Positions 52,834 to 60,121 of a stretch of DNA of 60,121 nt are shown here, one piece after another. Each line of letters opens with the position of its first letter. Position 1 is the first letter of the stretch. This stretch comes from Phycisphaerae bacterium. Lineage in GTDB: Bacteria; Planctomycetota; Phycisphaerae; Sedimentisphaerales; Anaerohalosphaeraceae. The stretch lies in assembly GCA_014859965.1 (NCBI GenBank), contig JACZKQ010000182.1:1-60121 (forward strand), in the 5' to 3' direction. The notes under the pieces were generated by a model. The model did no database searches, was not told where the DNA came from, and saw only the letters and a program-made list of their open reading frames with translations. Position numbers and translations under genes: made by a program.

Positions 52834-53232
52834 CGAAAGCTCCTTGCTTACCATTACTTACGTAAATATCAGCCGATGCGCCGGCATGCCTTGTCCGTCG
52901 GGGCCACCGACACAGATCGCAGAGAATCTAATACTATTTTCCATCTTTATCAAACGGATTGCTGAGTTCCCATCGCCGAACCCGTACCACAGGTGCGATA
53001 GTGTAATGGATGAAGACAGCAAGTCAACGAAAAAAACCGCACCCCACAGCCGCGGCCCCTTGTGCTTCAGGGCACAAACGGCATACACGCCCCATTACGT
53101 CGCTCCAGGGATCCAAGTTCACCAGGCGGGCTCTTCAGATATGCAGCGCCTTTTTCTTGTGCTTAAACAGCAGTCTCGATATACTCAAAGCCCAAACGCT
53201 CCGACAGGGCCGCTATCGACAGGAGATTGAAA
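52834..53232. other. Intergenic region between etfB and the PAS kinase
   Basis: This 399-base divergent gap contains no gene that I can support. It carries the kinase promoter at 53157-53185. No repeat or RNA structure stands out. The etfB promoter must also be here but is not obvious. Confidence 0.5.
53157..53185 (+). promoter_or_regulatory. Predicted promoter of the PAS histidine kinase
   Basis: TTGTGC (53157-53162) and TATACT (53180-53185), 17 bases apart, lie about 48 bases before ATG 53233. Confidence 0.55.
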
Positions 53233-55659
53233 ATGCCTGAAAATACATCCCGAGTCCTGATCGTCACCCGGTGTGACCGCGACCGAAAGCTCCTTTTCGA
53301 GGCGATCGCGCCGCCTAATCCGCGCGCCCATGTGCCATCTTGCTTGCCTGAGGACCTCAAGGCGCACCTCTCGACCCCTTTTAATGCGGTCGTCCTTGAC
53401 TGCACTGCTCTTGAAAATCCGGCTGATATTATCCGCAATCTCGCTCCAACCCCCGTGATTTGCATGGTGGACAGCAAACACAAGGAGGTCGCCCTCGATG
53501 CCCTGCGACAAGGCGTCGTTGACGTGATCGTCAAGGATGAATTCGGTCTCTATCTCGACATTGTACCCTTAAAAGTACAGGGCCTGCTCGCCGCCCGCCC
53601 ACGTCATCTCGCTGAAGCCGGCGCCGCAGGGACCCCTCCGCTGCCCGGCGAATACGAACAGCTCGCCCACAGCCTCTTCGAACATTCGCCCAACATGATC
53701 TTCATCAACGCCGGCGGACGCGTCGTTTACGCCAATCACAAGAGCGTCGAACTCATGGGCTACAGTCGCCAGGCATTTTATGCACCTGATTTCAACTTCC
53801 TCGATCTGATCGCGCCCGAATGCCTGGACATTGTGAGACTCAATTGGGGACGCCATCTTCGCGGTCAGGACGTCGATCCTTACGATTACACGCTCATCAC
53901 TAAAACCGGCCGGCGCATCGAAGCTGTCATGGCCAGCAAGCTCATACAATACCGGGGCCAACAGGCGATTCTCGGCATCATCACGGACATCAGCCACCGC
54001 AAACGAATCGAAGAACAACTCACGCGGGCCCGCACCCAGCTCGAACAGCGTATCAAGGACCGCACCGAAGAACTCGTCAAGACCAATGAATCGCTCCTCG
54101 TTGAGATCAAGGACCGCCAGCGCGCCGAACAGGCGCTGCGCCAAAGCGAAGAACGTTACCGCAGCATCTCTTCGCTCACCTCCGACTACGTGTACGCCTT
54201 GTCCTGCGAAGAGGGCTATGCCGTCGAATGGATCGCCGGCGCCTTCGAGAAGATCACAGGTTATCAGCCTGCAGAGATCACCACGCTCGACCACTGGTTG
54301 AAAATCGTTCATCCCGAAGACCTCCGTATCATGAAGGAACTGGCCGAAAAGTGTTTTTCCGGCAAGGCCGTCGAATGCGAATACCGCATCCGCACCCGCC
54401 AAGGCCAACAGCGCTGGCTCCAGGATCATGTGCACCCCGTCGTCGACGAACAGAGCGGCCGCGTCACGACCCTTCTGGGCGCCGTTCGTGACATCACCGA
54501 ACGCAAGCAGGCCCTGGATGCGCTCAAGGAAAGCGAGTTGAAATTCAAGACCATCTTCGACAATGCCGGAGGGGCCATCTTTATCGCAGACACCGAAACC
54601 GGTATCATCCTCGAGTGCAATGCGGAAGCCGAAAAACTTACCGGCCTGCCTCGCAGCACGTTGATCGGCCTCCATCAGACGCAGATTCATCCCCCCGAAG
54701 AAGCCGAAAAGTACGCGGCCAAATTTCGCGACCATATAGCCAAAGACCACTTGCTTGATTTCGAATCCGAAATTCGGCATAGCGACGGTCGCAGAATCCC
54801 CGTCTGGATATCTTCACAATGCCTCTCCTTCACTGACCACAGAGTTTTGATGGGGCTCTTTCTGGACACCAGCGCCAAACGGCGCGCCGAAGAGCAGCGG
54901 GTCCGACTCGCCGACATTCTCGAAGAAAAAAACCGTGAACTCGAGAGCATTATTCACGTCGCCAGCCACGATTTCCGAACGCCTCTGATCACCATCGCCG
55001 GTTTCGCCGGTGAACTGCAGCGCAGTGCGCGCCAGCTCGAAGACCTCCTTGCCTCTAAAGCATTGCCCGACAGTTTCGCCAAGCCGGCAAGCACCATCGT
55101 CTCGCAGGACATTCCCGAAGCCGTCGGGCTCATTACCGCCAGCACCGTTAAGCTGAACGGACTCCTCGACGGCCTCACCCGACTTGCCCGGCTCGACCAT
55201 CCGGCCATGGAAATGTCCTGCATCGACATGAACGCCATGCTTGAGGAAATCCTCAAAACGCTGACCTGTCAGACCCGGCATCGCCAGGTCCAGGTGCGCA
55301 TCGAACCGCTGCCCAACTGCTGGGGCGACGAACAGCAGATCAACCAGGTCTTCTCAAACCTGCTCGGCAACGCCCTCAGCTATCTGGACCCCTCGCGCCC
55401 CGGGCTTGTCACCGCTACCGGCCGATGCACCGAAGACCACACGATCTACTGCATAGAAGATAACGGCATCGGCATCGATGCGCATAACCTGCCGCACATA
55501 TTCAAAATGTACTACCGCGTGGACCCGGGTAAAACCGAAGGCCAGGGGCTCGGCCTGGCAATCGTGCGCCGCATTCTCAGCAGACACAATGGCAAGGTCT
55601 GGGCCGAATCCGAAGAAAAACGCGGAAGCCGCTTCTTCGTCGCCCTCCCGAATCCCTGA
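53233..55659 (+). CDS. Multi-PAS sensor histidine kinase with receiver-like N-terminus
   Basis: An 808-residue soluble kinase. Residues 5-115 resemble a receiver domain (VLIVTRCDRDRKLLFEAI, AVVLDCTALEN, VVDVIVKDE) but lack the usual acidic pair after the first strand. Three PAS modules follow (starting near 140, 305 and 435), separated by a coiled coil (RIKDRTEELVKTNESLLVEI). The phosphoacceptor is His579 in ASHDFRTP, and the ATPase part has NLLGNALSYLDPSRPG, IEDNGIGID and EGQGLGLAIVRR. No membrane helix. ATG 53233 has AGGAGA. The response regulator downstream is the probable partner. Confidence 0.92.
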   Translation: MPENTSRVLIVTRCDRDRKLLFEAIAPPNPRAHVPSCLPEDLKAHLSTPFNAVVLDCTALENPADIIRNLAPTPVICMVDSKHKEVALDALRQGVVDVIVKDEFGLYLDIVPLKVQGLLAARPRHLAEAGAAGTPPLPGEYEQLAHSLFEHSPNMIFINAGGRVVYANHKSVELMGYSRQAFYAPDFNFLDLIAPECLDIVRLNWGRHLRGQDVDPYDYTLITKTGRRIEAVMASKLIQYRGQQAILGIITDISHRKRIEEQLTRARTQLEQRIKDRTEELVKTNESLLVEIKDRQRAEQALRQSEERYRSISSLTSDYVYALSCEEGYAVEWIAGAFEKITGYQPAEITTLDHWLKIVHPEDLRIMKELAEKCFSGKAVECEYRIRTRQGQQRWLQDHVHPVVDEQSGRVTTLLGAVRDITERKQALDALKESELKFKTIFDNAGGAIFIADTETGIILECNAEAEKLTGLPRSTLIGLHQTQIHPPEEAEKYAAKFRDHIAKDHLLDFESEIRHSDGRRIPVWISSQCLSFTDHRVLMGLFLDTSAKRRAEEQRVRLADILEEKNRELESIIHVASHDFRTPLITIAGFAGELQRSARQLEDLLASKALPDSFAKPASTIVSQDIPEAVGLITASTVKLNGLLDGLTRLARLDHPAMEMSCIDMNAMLEEILKTLTCQTRHRQVQVRIEPLPNCWGDEQQINQVFSNLLGNALSYLDPSRPGLVTATGRCTEDHTIYCIEDNGIGIDAHNLPHIFKMYYRVDPGKTEGQGLGLAIVRRILSRHNGKVWAESEEKRGSRFFVALPNP

Positions 55660-55690
55660 GACTTTGGGTCCGGCGTCTTACCGATTTTCG

Positions 55691-55718
55691 TTGACATCCT
55701 GCTTAAATACGATAAACT
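55691..55718 (+). promoter_or_regulatory. Predicted promoter of the response regulator
   Basis: Consensus TTGACA (55691-55696) and TAAACT (55713-55718), 16 bases apart, about 70 bases before ATG 55787. It allows expression separate from the upstream kinase. Confidence 0.6.
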
Positions 55719-55786
55719 CCCGCGGCGTGGCAGCATGGACGCCATAGGTGGACAAAACCGGATTCTCGAAGGTAGGAGGCTGCATC

Positions 55787-56434
55787 ATGAGCATCAAAGT
55801 ACTGCTGGTAGATGACCACGAAATCATGCGGGAAGGACTCGTCGCCCTGCTCCGACGCCACCCCGAGTATGAAACGGCCGGCCAGGCCTCCGACGGACGC
55901 GCCGCCGTGGAAATGGTCCGCGAACTGGTCCCCGAGCTTGTTATCATGGACATTGAAATGCCTAATCTCAACGGCATTGAGGCCACACGCCAGATGATGG
56001 AGATTAACCCCAACGTAAAGATCATGGCCTTGTCGACCCATTCCCGGAGGTCAATCGTCGTCAAAATGCTTCAGGCCGGCGCCGCGGGCTATATGCTCAA
56101 GGAGTCCGCTTTCACGGAGCTCATGGAAGGCTTGAAGGCCATGACTGAAGGCAGAACATATCTCTGCAGCAAGATCGCCAAAATCGTCTTCAGCGACTAC
56201 GTAAAAATGCTCACCAACCCGAGGTGGGCCGGTGGCGACGGCCTGACGTCACGCGAACGCGAGGTCCTGCAACTCGTCGCCGAAGGTCATACGACCAAGG
56301 AAATCGCCAACGTGCTTCACCTCAGCGCAAAGACGATTGATTCCCACCGCGAACACATTATGGAGAAGCTCGGCATCCACAATATCGCCGGACTGACGAA
56401 ATACGCCGTACGCGAAGGACTCACCAGCCCGTGA
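55787..56434 (+). CDS. NarL/LuxR-type response regulator
   Basis: A 215-residue regulator. The receiver domain has the acidic pair VLLVDDHEIMREGLV, phospho-aspartate in LVIMDIEMPNLNGIEA, and the switch residues in MALSTHSRR and GYMLKESA. The LuxR-type helix-turn-helix follows (LTSREREVLQLVAEGHTTKE and LSAKTIDSHREHIMEKL). The start ATG 55787 has AGGAGG eight bases ahead. It lies between two PAS kinases; either or both may signal to it. Confidence 0.95.
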   Translation: MSIKVLLVDDHEIMREGLVALLRRHPEYETAGQASDGRAAVEMVRELVPELVIMDIEMPNLNGIEATRQMMEINPNVKIMALSTHSRRSIVVKMLQAGAAGYMLKESAFTELMEGLKAMTEGRTYLCSKIAKIVFSDYVKMLTNPRWAGGDGLTSREREVLQLVAEGHTTKEIANVLHLSAKTIDSHREHIMEKLGIHNIAGLTKYAVREGLTSP

Positions 56435-56487
56435 CAGGCTGAGCAGACCCCCAAAATTCCCCGCTTCACATTTCCGCCAACTCCATC

Positions 56488-56531
56488 AGCCCAGGCGAGT
56501 ATGCGTCTGTTTCACACCCGGGCTCCGTTTT
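56488..56531 (+). terminator. Probable terminator after the response regulator
   Basis: Arms AGCCCAGG (56488-56495) and CCCGGGCT (56517-56524) pair at seven of eight positions and are followed by GTTTT. The stem is short, so this is tentative. Confidence 0.4.
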
Positions 56532-56781
56532 CTATCACTCTTTACGTGGGTAATTTTCCTCACAGAATTCGGTATTCTCCCGTTGAATGCCGCCCTCATC
56601 TATGACCGATATATAGCATGCCCTGAGGGTAACCGAACCTGGTGACGCGGGAATTGAGAGAAAACGAAGTGCCGCGACAGATGTGCCGATGTGCTCACAT
56701 CCATTGCAAACATCGTATCTCAATCATCGGGTTTTAAGATTGCTACAATCCTCCTTACAATGGTTTTGCAGTTTGCGTTTT

Positions 56782-56819
56782 GCAATCCGAGGTCGCCTGC
56801 CCAGGTTACCTCGGATTGC
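56782..56819. repeat. Perfect 12-bp inverted repeat
   Basis: Arms GCAATCCGAGGT (56782-56793) and ACCTCGGATTGC (56808-56819) are exact inverse copies around a 14-base loop. No T-run follows on either side, so it is not an intrinsic terminator. As RNA it would be a strong hairpin in the leader of the kinase gene; as DNA it could be an operator. Confidence 0.8.
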
Positions 56820-56977
56820 GCCATTGGTTTGTCGGCAGGACTCACCGACAATATGTATTGTGTCATCCTGAACTTGCCGCCCGCGACGGTACGTTCCTAT
56901 TTTTTGTGCAACAGGATAATCGCGAAATGGCACCGACGCCCGGGAAGAAAACACGCGATTTCACCAGCACGGAATGC

Positions 56978-57526
56978 ATGACGATAATTATCGCCGACCA
57001 TGACCCCTGCGCCTCACAGCGTATCCAACAGCTTCTCCGGGGTACAGAGCAGTACAAGATGCTCGATATCCGAACCGTGGCGAATTGCGCCGCACTGCAC
57101 CAGATCGCCGATAAGACAACCCCGCACGCTATCCTGCTCAATCCAAAATTCGGCGACGCCCGCAATGAGGATGCGCTCGACACAACGCGCCGGTTGTTTC
57201 CCGATGCTGCCGTCCTTCTACTGACGACCGCGCCCGATCCCGATTTGGCTGCCCGCGTGCTCGCTGCCGATGGCGACGCCATCCTGACACTCAATGACGC
57301 CCTCCCGCACGTCCTGCTGCCTGCGCTGCAGCAGGCGCTCGCCGCAAGACAAGCCCGCCGCTGCTGCCGTCACCTTGCCGACGAGGTCAAGTCGCTCCAG
57401 GAGAACCTCGCCCGAAACCAGGCCGCCCCCTTACCGACGAAACAGACCGGCGGACCCGCCTCGAAGACCTTTTCCAAGCGAGCCGTGCCGACTATCTGGC
57501 TATCTTCGATTCAGCGCCCGCCATGA
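56978..57526 (+). CDS. Receiver-like fragment of a split histidine kinase
   Basis: The N-terminal piece of a hybrid kinase. It begins MTIIIADHDPCASQRIQQLL like a receiver domain, but the phospho-aspartate position is Asn (AILLNPKFGDA), so it cannot be phosphorylated there. A coiled coil follows (DEVKSLQENLARNQAA). After the C5 run at 57426-57430 the frame is lost and the last 30 or so residues are out-of-frame sequence. ATG 56927 with AGGAT upstream is an alternative start. See the fragment that follows. Confidence 0.65.
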   Translation: MTIIIADHDPCASQRIQQLLRGTEQYKMLDIRTVANCAALHQIADKTTPHAILLNPKFGDARNEDALDTTRRLFPDAAVLLLTTAPDPDLAARVLAADGDAILTLNDALPHVLLPALQQALAARQARRCCRHLADEVKSLQENLARNQAAPLPTKQTGGPASKTFSKRAVPTIWLSSIQRPP

Positions 57527-58707
57527 TATGGTATGTCGACCAAAGCGGAACCATCCTCCGCGCAAACAAACCCGCCGCCGAGTTTATCGGCATGCCGGTC
57601 AGCAGCCTCATCGGCAAGGACTACTACCAGCTTTTCTCGGCACATCACCACGTCACCGCGGCCGAGGATCACGCCATCATAAAGTCCGGCCGGCCGCGAT
57701 ACGGGACGATTACCCGCATTGAAACGCCCGACGGCCGGATGAAATGGCTTCGCCTCGACAGGATTCCGTGGATTGACCGCGCCGACCACGTCACGGGGAT
57801 CACCATCTTCGCCAGCGACATTACCGAAGCCAGAGAAGCCGAAGACCAGCTCAAAACCGCAAAGGCCGAAATCGAGCAGATAAACGCCCAACTGCGCACC
57901 GCCGCCCAGCAGGCCCGGACCTACGCCGACGAAGCCATAGCCGCAAATCGCATCAAGAGCCGGTTCCTCGCCAACGTGACCCACGAACTGCGAACTCCGA
58001 TGAACGCCATCATTGGCTATGGCGACCTCCTCGCTGAAGAACAACTCTCCGGTGAACAGAAGCAGTATCTGGCCATTATCCAGAGGTCCGCCGAAAACCT
58101 GCTGGCTCTTATTGACGACGTGCTCGATTTCTCAAAAATTGAAGCCGGAAAGCTTGATGTAAACATACGCCCCTGCGACCCCCGGCAGCTCCTGACCGAA
58201 ATCCACGAACTCATGAGACACACCGCCCAACGCAAAGGCCTCACCCTCGATCTCGATATCGCCGAACTGCCGGCCGCGCTCTGCACCGACGCCGGCCGCC
58301 TCCGTCAATGCCTCATGAATCTCGTCGGCAACGCCCTGAAATTCACCAGCACCGGCTCCGTGCACATCAGCACCGCCGTGTTTGGCCCCTGTAACGAACC
58401 CCTCCTGCGAATCGACGTCCGCGACACCGGAATCGGAATCGCCGCCGACAAGCAGCAGTATATCTTCGAATCCTTTGCCCAGGCGGCCGCCAACAGCACC
58501 GGCGGCACAGGCCTCGGGCTGACCATCACAAGACGCCTGATGGACCTCCTCGGCGGAACCGTCGAACTTGTAAGCGAGATCGGCAAAGGGAGCACCTTTT
58601 CCCTCATCCTGCCCATAACCCGGCAACCGGCCTCCGCGGAGGCTATCCCGTCTCACGCCGGCCCCGCCGAAAAAGCGTCTTCTTCACAGTCTATCGAGCC
58701 TTCCTGA
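57523..58707 (+). CDS. PAS-histidine kinase fragment, split by frameshift
   Basis: The C-terminal piece: PAS domain, coiled coil and full kinase. MIWYVDQSGTILRANKPAAE is PAS; the phosphoacceptor is His154 in VTHELRTPMNAIIGYG; the ATPase boxes are NLVGNALKFTSTGS, DVRDTGIGIAADKQ and TGGTGLGLTITRRLMDLLGG. Before the ATG the same frame continues into LEDLFQASRADYLAIFDSAP, a natural PAS lead-in, so the true protein starts upstream in the receiver-like fragment. The ATG also overlaps that fragment's stop in ATGA, so separate coupled translation remains possible. The stop overlaps the convergent DUF4838 gene by 17 bases. Confidence 0.85.
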   Translation: MIWYVDQSGTILRANKPAAEFIGMPVSSLIGKDYYQLFSAHHHVTAAEDHAIIKSGRPRYGTITRIETPDGRMKWLRLDRIPWIDRADHVTGITIFASDITEAREAEDQLKTAKAEIEQINAQLRTAAQQARTYADEAIAANRIKSRFLANVTHELRTPMNAIIGYGDLLAEEQLSGEQKQYLAIIQRSAENLLALIDDVLDFSKIEAGKLDVNIRPCDPRQLLTEIHELMRHTAQRKGLTLDLDIAELPAALCTDAGRLRQCLMNLVGNALKFTSTGSVHISTAVFGPCNEPLLRIDVRDTGIGIAADKQQYIFESFAQAAANSTGGTGLGLTITRRLMDLLGGTVELVSEIGKGSTFSLILPITRQPASAEAIPSHAGPAEKASSSQSIEPS

Positions 58708-60121
58708 CAGCCTCCTCAATCAAGCCGTAACCCTCGGCCCATTCGGACAGCCGCGTAACATTGTTGCGCCGCGCGACTTCGACAAACGCCTCATAGACCG
58801 CATCCGCAGAATCGCCCACCGGCCAATCCACTGCCGCCGCCCGCGCCTGCTCGCGCAGCGGCTTCCAATGCTGCAAATACGCATACATCACCGGAAGCTG
58901 CACCATCTTCACCCGCTCCAGGATCGCCGGGTCTTCGCCTGCCGCCGCTTCGGCCGCCTTCAGATGCCGCCACCCCTCCGCCAGCGCCGCCGCCGTCAAG
59001 AAGCTCGGCTGCTCATTCCCGAAGGGCAAACACGCCAGATAGTACCCGCTCGCCTCCACCGAATCGTGCATCACATCCAAATAGCGCCCCACGTGCTCTG
59101 CCGCCGCTCCGTAATACCCCACGAGAAACTCCCTCGCAAGCGCCTTGCCGCCCGCCTTCGGATTCCACAACAGCTTCGCCAGCACCCACGCCCGCAGTTC
59201 CGCCATCTCCGCACCGACGCTCGTATACGCCCCCTGCTCGAAAATCCCCCTCACGCCGTGCTCGGCAAAGAACGTCACGTTCGGCCCTAACACCCGCAGA
59301 TTCGGGTGCGGCCGAAAGTAATGACAAAAGTTCGTCGTGTAGTCCCAGATGTAAAGCCGGTTGCATATCTTCGACCACCCCACGATATCGTCGCGAAACG
59401 ACTTGTTCCGCTCGTCCGCCAAGGGCTTGCTGAACGAACACTCGATACTGCACAGCCGCACGATCACATTCGCCCGCGGCTTGACCATCTTCGGCGGCTT
59501 CCGCGTATACTGGTAGGCTAAGGTATCGATCGCCACATTCGGAAACTCCCCCTCGATCTCCGCCGCCACCGCGTTCACGAACCGAAGCATCGTCCCCGCC
59601 GGCGAGCCCTCCTCCGCGTCCACAGCCGCACACTTGGCGCACGTGCAGAACCCGTACCAGTCGTTCTGCGACACCGAGGCAATCGTCGCCGCAGGATTGG
59701 CCCGGAGCCGCTCCCTGAGGTTCTTCACCAGCTCCGCCCGCATCGCCTCATTCGTCAGGCACAACTGCGTATGCTCGTGTTTGCGCACCCCGCCGATCTC
59801 GCTGAACCACTCCGGATGCGCATCGAAGTACTTCGCCGGCGGAATCAGCGGATAGAACGTATGCACGAACCCCTCGTAAACGTGCCGCCCGCCCCGCGCA
59901 GCGTCCAGCCGATGCGTATTGCCGTTGCACTTATTCCGCACCGACCAGTACCCCTCAAACGCATCCGTCCAGAACACCTCCCGATACTCCAACATCGGCA
60001 CATAACGAATATCCACCCCCTCCACAACAAGCGTCGGCCGCTTCGGAATCGCACTCACCGTCGATGACCACCACCGACACCCCACCACGTCCTCCAGAAA
60101 CGTATACACCGCATACAAAGT
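58691..60121 (-). CDS. DUF4838 protein, 5' end outside the window
   Basis: The C-terminal 476 residues of a DUF4838-family protein, found with glycan-degradation genes in Planctomycetes, Verrucomicrobia and Bacteroidetes. The entry reads TLYAVYTFLEDVVGCRWW, matching the end of the N-terminal glucuronidase-like domain. The DUF4838 signature is FCTCAKCAAVDAEEGSPAG near residue 165, with downstream YIWDYTTNFCHYFRPHPNL. The C-terminal 150 residues are helical. The first part of the gene, including any signal peptide, lies beyond 60121. Enzyme activity is unproven for the family. Confidence 0.85.
   Translation of the reverse strand, partial: TLYAVYTFLEDVVGCRWWSSTVSAIPKRPTLVVEGVDIRYVPMLEYREVFWTDAFEGYWSVRNKCNGNTHRLDAARGGRHVYEGFVHTFYPLIPPAKYFDAHPEWFSEIGGVRKHEHTQLCLTNEAMRAELVKNLRERLRANPAATIASVSQNDWYGFCTCAKCAAVDAEEGSPAGTMLRFVNAVAAEIEGEFPNVAIDTLAYQYTRKPPKMVKPRANVIVRLCSIECSFSKPLADERNKSFRDDIVGWSKICNRLYIWDYTTNFCHYFRPHPNLRVLGPNVTFFAEHGVRGIFEQGAYTSVGAEMAELRAWVLAKLLWNPKAGGKALAREFLVGYYGAAAEHVGRYLDVMHDSVEASGYYLACLPFGNEQPSFLTAAALAEGWRHLKAAEAAAGEDPAILERVKMVQLPVMYAYLQHWKPLREQARAAAVDWPVGDSADAVYEAFVEVARRNNVTRLSEWAEGYGLIEEAVRKAR

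Larger units (their letters stand above)
56435..56926. other. Intergenic region before the frameshifted kinase
   Basis: About 490 bases without a supportable gene. It is less GC-rich than the flanks. It holds the possible terminator at 56488-56531 and a perfect inverted repeat at 56782-56819. Short ORFs in both directions here have no ribosome sites or recognisable sequence. Confidence 0.5.

Noticed and set aside
51295-52965. 556-codon open frame on the plus strand
   Set aside because: Antisense to etfA and etfB, which have unmistakable family motifs; no ribosome site and no family resemblance.

Overview
This window looks like chromosomal DNA of a high-GC planctomycete, probably of the Phycisphaerae lineage. 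The clues are a HYExAFE-type protein (a family I know only from Planctomycetes), a pseudopilin with an H-X9-DG C-terminus, PEP-CTERM and dockerin-like surface proteins, a DUF4838 protein, a short histone H1-like protein and a PhoD-like phosphatase. The lineage call is inference from gene content; no rRNA is present. I found no insertion sequence, phage or CRISPR array.

Layout. (1) 1-11.3 kb: biotin synthase, an ACT protein, a phosphate acyltransferase and the HYExAFE protein, then a six-gene menaquinone operon on the minus strand (menF-D-B-A-C-E) with a convergent thioesterase of the MenI type. menH and the final methyltransferase are not here. (2) 11.5-20 kb: unknown membrane and propeller-like proteins, a PAC2 protein, a family-4 uracil-DNA glycosylase behind a large PEP/pyruvate-binding protein with a dead RecA/KaiC-like front end, then gdhA with a divergent LysR gene. 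(3) 20-25 kb, plus strand: lysR, HAD hydrolase, LolA-like protein, flavodoxin, histone H1-like protein, FabZ-like dehydratase and a nuclease-depleted UvrC relative. (4) 25-31 kb: one chemoreceptor with CheW, an XRE-cupin regulator and a PhoD-like phosphatase. (5) 30.7-39.8 kb, minus strand: greA, tRNA-Glu, ferredoxin, a TPR/HEAT-like secreted protein, YbaK-like deacylase, MurJ, ComF with a coupled micro-ORF, and two unknown proteins.

(6) 39.9-42.9 kb is the most interesting part. A promoter, a cobalamin riboswitch and an intrinsic terminator precede a three-gene operon. It encodes a small secreted PEP-CTERM protein whose body resembles the cobalamin-capping C-terminal domain of transcobalamin/intrinsic factor (DUF4430), a secreted protein with a dockerin-like end, and a pseudopilin translationally coupled to it through ATGA. 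I read this as a vitamin-B12-controlled cell-surface system, possibly for B12 capture.

(7) 43-53 kb: a fumarylacetoacetase-family enzyme, the dnaG-rpoD macromolecular synthesis operon with a leader micro-ORF overlapping the dnaG start, then etfB-etfA-acyl-CoA dehydrogenase-HAD. (8) 53-60 kb: a multi-PAS histidine kinase, a NarL/LuxR response regulator, a second receiver-PAS-kinase gene split by a one-base frameshift in a C5 run, and a DUF4838 protein that runs off the right edge.
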